Part shown: positions 1-6,853 of the stretch, one piece after another
Numbering within the stretch: position 1 is the stretch's first letter
Layout: every line of letters begins with the position of its first letter
Assembly (NCBI GenBank): GCA_902562835.1
Contig: CACEUX010000012.1
Coordinates: forward strand, 1 to 48,775
Direction of reading: 5' to 3'
DNA: 48,775 nucleotides
Source: an uncultured Fidelibacterota bacterium
GTDB lineage: Bacteria; Fidelibacterota; Marinisomatia; Marinisomatales; UBA1611
Position numbers and translations under genes: made by a program
The notes under the pieces: generated by a model
What the model saw: only the letters and a program-made list of their open reading frames with translations
What the model was told of the DNA's origin: nothing
Database searches by the model: none

Positions 1-383
1 TAACTTAGAGTTTTATGTGCGCCAGCGCTCACACCTTTAAAGGATATATAATTGTTTTCAATTTTTGTTAATTCAAAACTATGTGGCTTCTTATTAATCG
101 GTTTTAATGAATCATCAAAAAGTTGAAGTTGGAGTTCAAGAGTTCCATTTATTTCTTTTATAATTATTATCTCAACAAAATTGGTACCAGATTCATTTGA
201 TGAACGAACTAGAGCAACTATAGTACCAGCACGAGGTGGTAGCCAAGTCTCCTCTAATAAATTTTCTCCAATTGGACCCTCCCAATTACCAGTTAGCCAA
301 GAAAGACTTTCAATAGTTAATGGTTTGTCGTTTTCTCCCAAGACTAAACCAATGGATAGAAGTAATGATAAATATTTTCCCAT
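1..383 (-). CDS. Secreted DUF6265-like protein, 3' end outside the window
   Basis: The reading frame runs from ATG at 383 off the left edge, giving about 127 residues. It opens with a short hydrophobic signal (MGKYLSLLLSIGLVLG). The segment that follows (LSWLTGNWEG, then EETWLPPRAGTIVALVRS) resembles the DUF6265 family, whose function is unknown. The start codon lies only three bases after a TATATTTG promoter-like box and has no Shine-Dalgarno sequence, so the mRNA may be leaderless. The family call is from motif memory only. Confidence 0.7.
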   Translation of the reverse strand, partial: MGKYLSLLLSIGLVLGENDKPLTIESLSWLTGNWEGPIGENLLEETWLPPRAGTIVALVRSSNESGTNFVEIIIIKEINGTLELQLQLFDDSLKPINKKPHSFELTKIENNYISFKGVSAGAHKTLS

Positions 384-386
384 AAC

Positions 387-434
387 CAAATATACCCATC
401 ATACCACAAACAAAAAACCACACGAATGTGGGGA
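387..434 (-). repeat. Terminator-promoter punctuation element, copy 1
   Basis: On the minus strand this reads hairpin CCCCACATTCGTGTGG, a T6 tract, a TGTGGTATGATGGG spacer and TATATTTG. The hairpin would end the upstream lipoprotein gene (458-835). The box lies three bases before the ATG at 383. Confidence 0.75.
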
Positions 435-457
435 TTGAGGTTTATAAATAGGTAAAG

Positions 458-835
458 TTATTTTGAAAGATTGTATTGAATACATATACTATCAAGAGTA
501 GTAAATGTTAATGCATCACCATACAGATATAGACTAATTCCATCTCCTTCACCTGTTAGTATATATGGATTCGAACCACTCCAGCCAAAGTTATCTGTCG
601 CATTATTCTGATATTCAATTACTCCTGTCAAGTCTTCATCAAATGTCATAGAAAAGTTTCCAGCAGGTCCATACTCGCTAGTAGCATCTGTACATTCACC
701 AGTACAATTGGAGTCTGAATAAGTACAAACTGATTCTAATGTCCAAGTACCAATTATTGGGTCCTTTGATTCTGTTGATTCATTTTCACAACTCCAAAGA
801 AAAATTAATAATGCAGTCAATAAATAGTTTCTCAT
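458..835 (-). CDS. Small lipocalin-like lipoprotein
   Basis: 125 aa. The N-terminus has a lipoprotein signal (LLIFLWSC, lipid-modified Cys near residue 16) and then an acidic, Ser-rich linker. The segment DPIIGTWTLESVC begins a likely lipocalin-like beta-barrel of the small Bacteroidota type, which usually occurs in periplasmic or outer-membrane-anchored lipoproteins of unknown ligand. Four further cysteines may form disulfides. An AAGGAG ribosome binding site precedes ATG 835. It resembles the larger lipoprotein at 8062-8697 in layout (signal, linker, GTW or GNW motif). The function is unknown. Confidence 0.7.
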   Translation of the reverse strand: MRNYLLTALLIFLWSCENESTESKDPIIGTWTLESVCTYSDSNCTGECTDATSEYGPAGNFSMTFDEDLTGVIEYQNNATDNFGWSGSNPYILTGEGDGISLYLYGDALTFTTLDSICIQYNLSK

Positions 836-850
836 AATATTCTCCTTGCC

Positions 851-899
851 TAAATCTAAACATCATCCCACTAACAAAAAACCCCACGAATGTGGGGCT
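851..899 (-). repeat. Terminator-promoter punctuation element, copy 2
   Basis: The perfect hairpin CCCCACATTCGTGGGG is followed by T6, the conserved spacer and TAGATTTA. It sits directly between the stop of the RidA-like gene (900) and the start of the lipoprotein gene (835). An AAGGAG site follows the box, so this unit has a short leader. Confidence 0.8.
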
Positions 900-1346
900 C
901 TATTTAAGGTTAGCAATACACTCAATTTCAACCAGAATACCATCTCCTAATTCTGCACCACCAAAAGTTGTTCTTGCAGGTTTATGACTTTTAAAATATT
1001 TCACATATTCTTCACTCATTGGCCCCCAATCATTGCCATTTGCAAGAATGCAGGTACATTTGACAACATCATCCATAGTTGCATTATGCTTCTTTAAAAT
1101 ATTTTGGATGTTTATCATTGTTTGATTTACTTGGGGCCTGATTCCTCCTTCAACAATTTTGTTATAATCATCATCAACATTGGCAATCTGACCTGATATA
1201 TACAACATATCACCAACTTGTACAGATTCAGAATATGGTACTGTATCAAGCTTGTGGGGATGATATGTTGTCTTGTTTTCTTTAGAACTATCACATCGCC
1301 ATAAAACAAACCCAAGCAAAAGCACTAATGGTAAATATCTATCCAT
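900..1346 (-). CDS. RidA/YjgF-family protein with lipoprotein signal
   Basis: 148 aa from ATG 1346; an in-frame TTG lies two codons upstream. The body matches RidA (reactive enamine/imine deaminase): YSESVQVGDMLYISGQI, the catalytic-type arginine in PARTTFGG and the acidic EIECIA near the C-terminus. RidA proteins are normally cytosolic trimers that hydrolyse 2-aminoacrylate. Here an N-terminal segment (LPLVLLLGFVLWRC) looks like a lipoprotein signal and would place the enzyme outside the cytoplasm. The start is three bases after TAGATTTG with no ribosome binding site, so it may be leaderless. The family call is firm; export is inferred. Confidence 0.85.
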   Translation of the reverse strand: MDRYLPLVLLLGFVLWRCDSSKENKTTYHPHKLDTVPYSESVQVGDMLYISGQIANVDDDYNKIVEGGIRPQVNQTMINIQNILKKHNATMDDVVKCTCILANGNDWGPMSEEYVKYFKSHKPARTTFGGAELGDGILVEIECIANLK

Positions 1347-1349
1347 ACA

Positions 1350-1386
1350 CAAATCTACCCATCATCCCACTAACAAAAAACCTTGG
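1350..1386 (-). repeat. Terminator-promoter element, copy 3 (hairpin half lost)
   Basis: The promoter half (T6G, GTGGGATGATGG, TAGATTTG) is intact upstream of the RidA-like gene. The hairpin half is reduced to CCAAGG. No coding gene reads into this copy, because the next feature upstream has its own terminator at 1469-1496. Confidence 0.7.
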
Positions 1387-1404
1387 AAAAATGACCAGTG
1401 TATA

Positions 1405-1497
1405 CCCAGTGAATTCAGTCCAATTCAGCACTTTTTACCACTAAATAGACCAATCTTAGACTTAAAGCAAAAAACCCCACATAAGTAGGGTTTTTCG
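1405..1497 (-). repeat. Trailing repeat, copy 1, with terminator
   Basis: On the minus strand a terminator is followed by a conserved tail (AAGTCTAAGATTGGTCTATT, then GTGGTAAAAAGTGCTGAATT, then GGACTGAATTCACTGG). Related copies lie near 5235, 6671 and 10432. It carries no open frame. The function is unknown. Confidence 0.7.
1469..1496 (-). terminator. Intrinsic terminator after tRNA-Ser-like sequence
   Basis: Minus-strand hairpin CCCTAC-TTAT-GTGGGG (six pairs), flanked by A5 before and T6 after. It would terminate transcripts coming from the tRNA-like sequence at 1510-1583 and from the GH16 gene. Confidence 0.75.
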
Positions 1498-1509
1498 ACT
1501 GTAGAACTG

Positions 1510-1583
1510 CGGAGAGGGAGGGATTCGAACCCTCGAAGAGGCTATAAACCCCTTACTCACTTAGCAGGCTGAGTCCCCTCTAT
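1510..1583 (-). other. tRNA-Ser(GCU)-like sequence lacking the D-arm (TL1)
   Basis: The 3' 61 bases, from the anticodon loop CTGCTAA to the acceptor end CCTCTCCG, look like a class II tRNA-Ser. They include a six-pair variable arm (AAGGGG/CCTCTT) and a T-arm (GAGGG-TTCGAAT-CCCTC). The 5' part is not a normal tRNA: there is no D-arm, the 5' anticodon strand is wrong, and only five acceptor pairs (AGAGG/CCTCT) can form. The total is 74 nt instead of about 88-90. It may be an integration-site remnant or a reduced tRNA-like RNA. It is not called as a functional tRNA. Confidence 0.7.
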
Positions 1584-1620
1584 TAGTAATATTTGACCAG
1601 TGTATCTATAGTGGGAATTG
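1584..1620 (-). repeat. Conserved 5' flank of tRNA-Ser-like sequence TL1
   Basis: These 37 bases differ at about three positions from 11714-11750, upstream of TL2. Both contain ATACACTGGTC and both begin about ten bases after a stop codon. The duplicated unit therefore extends beyond the tRNA homology. ATACACTGGTC also occurs at 1393-1403, forming direct repeats about 200 bases apart around TL1. Confidence 0.6.
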
Positions 1621-1630
1621 AATCAATAAA

Positions 1631-3094
1631 CTATTTAAGAAGTATCATCTTCTTGGTCTGTCGGAAATCCCCTGCTTTAATACTGTAGAGATATAATCCT
1701 GCAGAAACTTGTAAACCTCTTTCATTCTGTCCATTCCAATCAATAGAATAGGTACCTGCAAATCTATAATCATTTAATATTTCTATCACCTTACCACCAT
1801 TAACATCAAATATATTGATACTTACATGTTCTCCATTTGAGATTGAATAAGATATGTTAGTTGATGGATTGAACGGATTAGGGTAGTTTTGATTTAGGGT
1901 AAAAGTATTAGATACAGTTTCTATTTGAATCGATAGTGTTGAGGCTTCGTATACCCTAACATAATCTATTTCCATTTCAGTTTCAGTAAAACTTGATTGA
2001 ATACTCTGCTCAATTGCAATATTTATCAGCAGGTATTGAGGAGAATCAAAGGGCCAAGTTTCAGAATTTTGAGTTTCAGGAGTATATGTATAGTGGACAT
2101 ATCCATTAACACTAAAAATCATTTGTTCTGAAGTCCACTCAAGCGAATAAATATTAAATTGGGTTGTCGCATTTGAAATATATTGGCCACCATGATTAAT
2201 TGTCCCTCCATAACTAGAAGGTGTATGTAATGCACTTTGAACATAATTTTGATTGGCTCCCCAATGTTCCATAATATCAATTTCTCCACAGGAAGGCCAT
2301 GATGTTGTCCCATAACCTTGGGTCTGCCAATATGCTCCTGGCTCATTTATATTTTGCCCTAGCATCCAAATAGCAGGCCAAGTTCCAATTCCTTCAGGTA
2401 GTTTTGCTCGCACCTCTACTTTACCATATGTAAGAGCATATTTTGAGTTTAGCCTTGCCGATGTGTATTCTTTAGTCTGTCCTTGGTCAGTATATGTTTC
2501 TTTTTTGGCAACTATTTTTAATGTACCATCACTGACATAAGAATTATCTACTCGATCTGTGTAATGTTGAATTTCATTATTATACCAACTATAACCATTT
2601 GGTAACTGTGTTTGGTGAAACCATTTTGAAGAATCTATCGCTCCATTACCATCGAACTCATCATTCCAAATGAGTGTATACTCAAGGGAGCCACTTTCAC
2701 AGATCTCATTACAACTTCCGAAACAAAAAGTTCCTTCTACTATGTCACTATCACCAACACTTACTAATCTGTCAAAATATTCACCAACAGCACAGCCACC
2801 ATCGATGAGACCATTATCACCTTCCCAACCTGGGCCATCCCAATAATCATAATATCCATTCCTGAATTTGTATGTGTAGTCTCCAGATTCAAGTTCAGTT
2901 GTCAATCCCCAAGTCCCATCCCCATTGTCAGTCATTTCAATACCACTGGGGCCATTTAAATTCGATCCTGAAACATATACTGCAGGATAGTTTCCCTGTC
3001 CTGCAACCACTGTCTCTTCTGACATATCAACAATAAAAGTAACTTGAGCAGCATTAGTAATAGTTATAAATGATAGAATACAAATAAATCGCAT
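1631..3094 (-). CDS. Secreted GH16 family beta-glucanase (laminarinase-like) with sorting tail
   Basis: 487 aa from ATG 3094, which has an AAAGGA site; an upstream in-frame extension lies inside the repeat element. The order is: signal peptide (MRFICILSFITITNA); a beta-sandwich module (VTFIVDMS ... DNGDGTW ... YTYKFRNG, residues ~18-135); the GH16 catalytic domain (~140-385) with GEIDIMEHWG, containing the E-x-D-x-x-E nucleophile/acid pair; and a C-terminal Por/T9SS-type sorting domain (NQNYPNPFNPST ... KKMILLK). GH16_3 enzymes cut beta-1,3-glucans such as laminarin. No secretion-system gene lies nearby. Substrate is inferred. Confidence 0.92.
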   Translation of the reverse strand: MRFICILSFITITNAAQVTFIVDMSEETVVAGQGNYPAVYVSGSNLNGPSGIEMTDNGDGTWGLTTELESGDYTYKFRNGYYDYWDGPGWEGDNGLIDGGCAVGEYFDRLVSVGDSDIVEGTFCFGSCNEICESGSLEYTLIWNDEFDGNGAIDSSKWFHQTQLPNGYSWYNNEIQHYTDRVDNSYVSDGTLKIVAKKETYTDQGQTKEYTSARLNSKYALTYGKVEVRAKLPEGIGTWPAIWMLGQNINEPGAYWQTQGYGTTSWPSCGEIDIMEHWGANQNYVQSALHTPSSYGGTINHGGQYISNATTQFNIYSLEWTSEQMIFSVNGYVHYTYTPETQNSETWPFDSPQYLLINIAIEQSIQSSFTETEMEIDYVRVYEASTLSIQIETVSNTFTLNQNYPNPFNPSTNISYSISNGEHVSINIFDVNGGKVIEILNDYRFAGTYSIDWNGQNERGLQVSAGLYLYSIKAGDFRQTKKMILLK

Positions 3095-3108
3095 AGAATA
3101 TCCTTTTC

Positions 3109-3155
3109 CAAATCTACCCATCATCGCACAAACAAAAAACCCCACGAATGTGGGT
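3109..3155 (-). repeat. Terminator-promoter punctuation element, copy 4
   Basis: The hairpin CCCACATTCGTGGGG, T6 tract and conserved spacer are followed by TAGATTTG, 15 bases upstream of the GH16 start. It follows the thioesterase gene, which ends at 3172. Confidence 0.8.
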
Positions 3156-3171
3156 ATGGATTAATTAGAGA

Positions 3172-3597
3172 TTAATTGTACTTAATTGGTTTTTCAATGA
3201 GATAAGAGGTATGCATCAAAGTAGTTGCTATTTGACCCTCTTCGTCAAAAAGTTCACCTCGAGTAGTTGCAATCTTTTTGCCTTTTTTTATTATTGATGC
3301 TCTGGCTTTAACCTTTCCCTTAATTAGAGGTCGATGATGCATAGTATGTAAATCTGTAGACGCTGGATATACTCTTCCTTTAGCTTCAATTATAATTAGT
3401 AAACTTGTTACATCATCAAGCATTGCTGTCATCATACCACCTTGAACTGAACCATCAGGATTTAAAGAAAAATCATTAAATTCGCCTTCAAGTTCAAGTT
3501 TTCCCTGGCTGTAACTAATGAGTTTGAAATTGAATAATTTTCCTGTTCCACCATTTTTCTTATGAAAAGAAATATATTTATCTAAACTGTATTTCAA
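3172..3597 (-). CDS. PaaI-type hotdog-fold thioesterase
   Basis: 141 aa, cytosolic, with no signal. The segment DGSVQGGMMTAMLDDVTSLL matches the 4HBT/PaaI active-site helix, where Asp is the catalytic-type residue. It is followed by TDLHTMHHRPLIKGKVKARA and a C-terminal strand, as in acyl-CoA thioesterases. The length fits the family. The only plausible start is TTG at 3597, preceded by GGAAGAGG. The substrate acyl-CoA cannot be told from sequence. It may share a transcript with the methyltransferase gene upstream, since no punctuation element separates them. Confidence 0.85.
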   Translation of the reverse strand: MKYSLDKYISFHKKNGGTGKLFNFKLISYSQGKLELEGEFNDFSLNPDGSVQGGMMTAMLDDVTSLLIIIEAKGRVYPASTDLHTMHHRPLIKGKVKARASIIKKGKKIATTRGELFDEEGQIATTLMHTSYLIEKPIKYN

Positions 3598-3659
3598 TTA
3601 ATACCTCTTCCTTAAATTTAAAAAATATCCGAGGTTGTATTTCAGAATTTTATGTACAA

Positions 3660-3685
3660 TAATTATTCGACCAGTATATCTTTAG
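3660..3685 (-). repeat. Isolated ATACACTGGTC-type repeat
   Basis: The minus strand reads AAAGATATACTGGTCGAATA shortly after the stop of the methyltransferase gene. It matches the AGATACACTGGTCAAA core found upstream of both tRNA-Ser-like copies, but no tRNA-like sequence follows. Confidence 0.45.
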
Positions 3686-3704
3686 ACAAAGTTATACTCT
3701 GTTT

Positions 3705-4160
3705 TCAGATCCACCTTCTTACATTTTCTTTATATTTCAAAAATTCATCTTTGAATAAGTTAATCAAAGCATTTTCTTCCGGTATAATTTGAAAGAAGTT
3801 TAAATATAAAATAAATAATGGAATTAAGAATAAACCTCCAATTGGGTTTAGTATAGTGCTAATTCCAGACAGCACTAATAATAAACCCAAATACATAGGA
3901 TTTCTTGAGAATTTATAAACCCCACTGACTATTAATTTTGTAGCATTAGAAGGTTTTAATGGAGTAATTGTAGTTTTATATTTTTTAAATGAAATAATTG
4001 CTGATAAAATAATGATTATGCCAAAAATTATAATGATAGAACCAAAAACATCTCCCCACCCAATTTCGATTTTGGGAAATATATTTTTTGTATAATTGAT
4101 TAAAAAACCAAAGGTTAATGCAACTAAAGGAGGGGGAAATTTAGTTTTTATGTTCATCAT
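3705..4160 (-). CDS. Integral membrane methyltransferase (isoprenylcysteine/phospholipid methyltransferase type)
   Basis: 151 aa with about four hydrophobic segments. The motif YKFSRNPMYLGLLLVLSG (residues ~82-99) is the signature of the ICMT/PEMT superfamily, in which R-N-P-x-Y helps bind S-adenosylmethionine. C-terminal IPEENALINLFKDEFLKYKE matches the conserved E-E ... F-x-x-Y-x-x-x-V region. Bacterial members methylate lipids or small molecules in the inner membrane; the substrate here is unknown. Two adjacent ATGs (4160, 4157) are possible starts. Confidence 0.85.
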   Translation of the reverse strand: MMNIKTKFPPPLVALTFGFLINYTKNIFPKIEIGWGDVFGSIIIIFGIIIILSAIISFKKYKTTITPLKPSNATKLIVSGVYKFSRNPMYLGLLLVLSGISTILNPIGGLFLIPLFILYLNFFQIIPEENALINLFKDEFLKYKENVRRWI

Positions 4161-4168
4161 CTTTAAAA

Positions 4169-4214
4169 TAATCTATCAATCATCCCACAAAAAAAAACCC
4201 CACGAATGTGGGGC
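4169..4214 (-). repeat. Terminator-promoter punctuation element, copy 5
   Basis: The perfect hairpin CCCCACATTCGTGGGG is followed by a T9 tract and TAGATTAT. It separates the barrel-protein gene (ends 4235) from the membrane methyltransferase gene (starts 4160). Confidence 0.75.
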
Positions 4215-4234
4215 TGGCATAAAATTTTTTATGC

Positions 4235-4624
4235 TTAATTTTCAGGTATTGGTTGTATGTCTCCAAAATTAATATTCAAACCCATTCTCATACTATTTGA
4301 ATTATCATCTGCCATAATAAATTCTAGATCTAGAGCAATATTATCAATTATATCATAAGTGGCACCTATTGTATACTCAGGGTTAACGCCATCGTGACCA
4401 AGTCCAATTTTTCCAAATCTCCAACCCGTATATATCCTATAGTCAATGCCATCAGTGTCAAATCCAGTAAACCTATTTTTGCCTAAATCAAATTGTAACC
4501 CAATGGCATCTGTAACTTGTATATCATTGTCAATTTGATCATATCTAATGGAAATAACTGGAGAAATATCTCTTGAAATAATAATTGTAGATAATAGCAA
4601 AATAATTACACTAATCTTTTTCAT
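4235..4624 (-). CDS. Small secreted beta-barrel-like protein A
   Basis: 129 aa with a signal peptide (MKKISVIILLLSTIIIS). The rest alternates polar and hydrophobic residues in short strands with glycine turns (IGLQFDLGKNRF, YRIYTGWRFGKIGLG, MRMGLNINFG), as in small outer-membrane beta-barrels. The strand order parallels the neighbouring gene product (4667-5059), so the two are probably paralogues. The 42-base gap contains no punctuation repeat, so they likely form one transcript. No named family was recognised. Confidence 0.65.
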   Translation of the reverse strand: MKKISVIILLLSTIIISRDISPVISIRYDQIDNDIQVTDAIGLQFDLGKNRFTGFDTDGIDYRIYTGWRFGKIGLGHDGVNPEYTIGATYDIIDNIALDLEFIMADDNSNSMRMGLNINFGDIQPIPEN

Positions 4625-4666
4625 ATGATAATATCCTTTTTATCAATTTTCTTTTTGATAACTATT

Positions 4667-5059
4667 TTAGAACCCCCATCTTAAATTAATTGATATGGAT
4701 GTCTCTTCATTATCTGCACTTTTCAAATAGTCAATAGATGTACCCAAAGTTGTATTAATTTTACCTGTTCCTTTCCACCAGTCGTAACCTAGGCCAGTGA
4801 GAGCAGAGGTGGTACCATCATTATCTTTAATACCCAACCTGAAAGTGATTCCGGCAGGTAGATTGCCTGCTTTGACCATCATCCCATAAATGGTGTCATA
4901 ACCAAAACTCATATTATCATTAATATCAAAATCAAGACCAAACCCATTACTTACCTCAACTGCATTTCCAGAGATATTCCCATATGCCATGGTCTTGTTA
5001 AATGTAATTGCAGAATATGAGTATGAAGTAAATAATAAGAATAGAATTAGTTTTTTCAT
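4667..5059 (-). CDS. Small secreted beta-barrel-like protein B
   Basis: 130 aa from ATG 5059, just after GGATC and followed by a clean signal peptide (MKKLILFLLFTSYSYSA). ATG 5089 would add ten residues ahead of the signal and is less likely. Repeating amphipathic strands (NGFGLDFDINDNMSFGYDT, TSISINLRWGF with a terminal Phe) suggest an outer-membrane barrel ending in an aromatic residue, a typical BAM recognition feature. The following gene product looks like a paralogue. The ligand or role is unknown. Confidence 0.65.
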   Translation of the reverse strand: MKKLILFLLFTSYSYSAITFNKTMAYGNISGNAVEVSNGFGLDFDINDNMSFGYDTIYGMMVKAGNLPAGITFRLGIKDNDGTTSALTGLGYDWWKGTGKINTTLGTSIDYLKSADNEETSISINLRWGF

Positions 5060-5467
5060 TGTTAGATCCTTTATTTTTGACATCTTCAACTTATAGTGAG
5101 TCTGATATAAAGAAATATAAAACTCATATTATCACTAAAAAATTGAGACATCACAATTTTCAATACTATAATCTATTAATTATTAACAGTAAGTATATGT
5201 GACATTTTAGTAAAAAACATAACCAGTTTCGGTTCAAGTGAATTAAATGCATTTCAGCACTTTTTACCAAAATACAGACCAATCTTTGTCTATAAGCAAA
5301 TTTTTAAATAATGTTTTTGATTCTAAAGGTTCATTTTTATCGAGTTCTCCCTTATTTTTATAGCCAAGCCAGTTTTTGTCCAGCTTCAACATTACAGTAC
5401 TTAATAGTACTTATGTATTTTGTATGTCATTGAGAAGATATTTAATTCTGATTATAATTATCTTATA
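5060..5467. other. Gene-free stretch with one trailing-repeat copy
   Basis: These 408 bases have no convincing reading frame on either strand. The only recognisable item is a diverged trailing repeat at about 5235-5301. The rest is AT-rich and featureless to my reading. Confidence 0.6.
5235..5301 (-). repeat. Trailing repeat, copy 2 (diverged, no hairpin)
   Basis: The minus strand keeps GATTGGTCTGTATTTTGGTA, then AAAAAGTGCTGAAATG and AATTCACTTG, matching the trailing block next to TL1. The terminator hairpin and the tRNA-like part are absent. Confidence 0.6.
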
Positions 5468-6055
5468 TTAATCGGCTTTTAGTTTCAACATTTTATCATA
5501 ACCAATCAGGGTATCTACACTATCATCATCATCATAGGTCCTCATTTCAGTTATATACCAATCGTTATTAATATTTATTAATCTATAAACACCTCTTCCG
5601 GATTGATAAATGTCTTCAGAGTTATTTATTCTATCAAATCTTATATATGCCATTACTGAATTATCCTCTATTAATATTCCTAATAATTCAATTTTAGATT
5701 CTTTATAGCTTTGCTTTTTCAACCTACTAAATAGAGATTTTGCCATTATTTTTGCAGGAATTCTTAATCTTATAAATGATGAAATTATATTCCCATTATA
5801 AAGTTTGATAATCTTACCATTATTGTTTTCACCTGTTAATTCTTTTCCATATTGATACAAATTTATTTTTCTGTTTGGTGCAAAATAACTAATGAATTTT
5901 TCAACATTTTGACTTGAAAAATCATTTGCGTAATCAATGGTTAATTTTTTTTCTAAAACTGTCCACAAATCAATTTCATTTTTTGATTTTGATTCTGAAT
6001 TTGATAATAAATTAGAAAAAAATAATAACAGAATAGATAATAAATATTTCTTCAT
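5468..6055 (-). CDS. Secreted protein of unknown function (possible NTF2-like fold)
   Basis: 195 aa with a signal peptide (MKKYLLSILLLFFSNLLS), so exported. The pattern of an N-terminal helix (LTIDYANDFSSQNVEKFISYF) followed by long beta strands, ending in WYITEMRTYDDDD, is reminiscent of NTF2/SnoaL-like domains. This is a weak resemblance and no catalytic motif is evident. An AAGGAG site precedes ATG 6055. It is a single-gene unit behind punctuation copy 6. Confidence 0.6.
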   Translation of the reverse strand: MKKYLLSILLLFFSNLLSNSESKSKNEIDLWTVLEKKLTIDYANDFSSQNVEKFISYFAPNRKINLYQYGKELTGENNNGKIIKLYNGNIISSFIRLRIPAKIMAKSLFSRLKKQSYKESKIELLGILIEDNSVMAYIRFDRINNSEDIYQSGRGVYRLININNDWYITEMRTYDDDDSVDTLIGYDKMLKLKAD

Positions 6056-6070
6056 AAAGTCTCCTTATCC

Positions 6071-6120
6071 TAAATCTAACCACCATCCAACAAACAAAAA
6101 ACCCCACCAATTTAGAGATT
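6071..6120 (-). repeat. Terminator-promoter element, copy 6 (hairpin decayed)
   Basis: The promoter half is kept (T6G, TTTGTTGGATGGTGG, TAGATTTA). The 5' arm of the hairpin has diverged (CTAAATTGGTGGGG), so no good stem forms. The upstream neighbour (6161) is divergent, so no transcript would need ending here. Confidence 0.7.
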
Positions 6121-6160
6121 GATGTTGTTCTATTTATATAAAGCAGTTTTTAATTTATAG

Positions 6161-6622
6161 ATGTATATGGATAAAAATTATTATTTAAAAAATATAGATA
6201 ACTTCATATCTAGAACTATGAATACATATGGTATTCTTTTTCTGCGATATTCAGTAGGAACCATATTTATATGGTTTGGACTATTGAAGCCTCTTGGTAT
6301 AAGCCCTGCACAAGATTTGGTCGCAAATACTGTATACTGGTTTGAAGATAAAATGAGTTTTGTAAAATTTCTTGGATGGTGGGAAGTAGTTATAGGTTTA
6401 ACAATGTGCTACAAACCATTAATTAGAGTTTCAATTTTCTTATTATTTGTCCAAATGCCAGGTACTTTTCTACCTTTAGTACTATTGCCAGAAGTCTGTT
6501 TTACCAATTTTCCATTTGGATTAACCTTAGAAGGACAATACATTTTGAAAAATCTTATAATAATTTCCTCTGCTCTTGTAATAGGAGGCACATTAAATGA
6601 TTATAAGATCTCGAAAAAATAG
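6161..6622 (+). CDS. DoxX/DUF417-like four-helix membrane protein
   Basis: 153 aa, plus strand. Four hydrophobic segments (LRYSVGTIFIWFGLLKPLG, WWEVVIGLTMCY, VSIFLLFVQMPGTFLPLVLL, LKNLIIISSALVIGG) with the R-x-S-x-G-x-I-F-x-W-F-G motif of the first helix match the DoxX-like/DUF417 group. These are inner-membrane proteins whose biochemical role is mostly undefined. ATG 6161 and 6167 are both possible starts. It is one of two plus-strand genes in the window and is convergent with the esterase gene. Confidence 0.75.
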   Translation: MYMDKNYYLKNIDNFISRTMNTYGILFLRYSVGTIFIWFGLLKPLGISPAQDLVANTVYWFEDKMSFVKFLGWWEVVIGLTMCYKPLIRVSIFLLFVQMPGTFLPLVLLPEVCFTNFPFGLTLEGQYILKNLIIISSALVIGGTLNDYKISKK

Positions 6623-6670
6623 TTTATTAAATAATTGGTTTTAATAAACTTTAACCTGCAGTGACAGAAT

Positions 6671-6750
6671 CAGTGAATTCAGTCCAATTCAGCCCTATTT
6701 ACCACTAAATGGACCAATATCACACTAAACCCCAGAAAAGTTGGGTTTTT
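6671..6750 (-). repeat. Trailing repeat, copy 3, with weak terminator
   Basis: The minus strand carries AAAAACCCAAC-TTTT-CTGGGGTTT, then TTGGTCCATTTAGTGGTAAA and GCTGAATTGGACTGAATTCA. It closely matches the block beside TL1. It lies downstream of the esterase gene. Confidence 0.65.
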
Positions 6751-6762
6751 CATTTGTAGAAC

Positions 6763-6790
6763 TGTGAACAGGAAGGGATTCAGGCACTTG
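6763..6790 (-). other. Decayed 3' end of a tRNA-Ser-like sequence (TL4)
   Basis: Only the acceptor/T-loop end is recognisable: CTGAATCCCTTCCTGTTCAC followed by AGTTCTACA. It aligns with TCGAATCCCTCCCTCTCCGC AGTTCTACA of TL1. No fold is possible. It sits immediately before trailing repeat copy 3, in the same order as at TL1. Confidence 0.5.
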
Positions 6791-6853
6791 TGCTCCCTTA
6801 TCTAGATATCTGATTAAAATGTACCCATTTCGTAAATAGAGAATGCCTAAATA

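Noticed and set aside
1510-1583. Functional tRNA-Ser gene
   Set aside because: There is no D-arm, the acceptor pairs at only five positions and the 5' anticodon strand does not match. It was annotated as tRNA-like instead.
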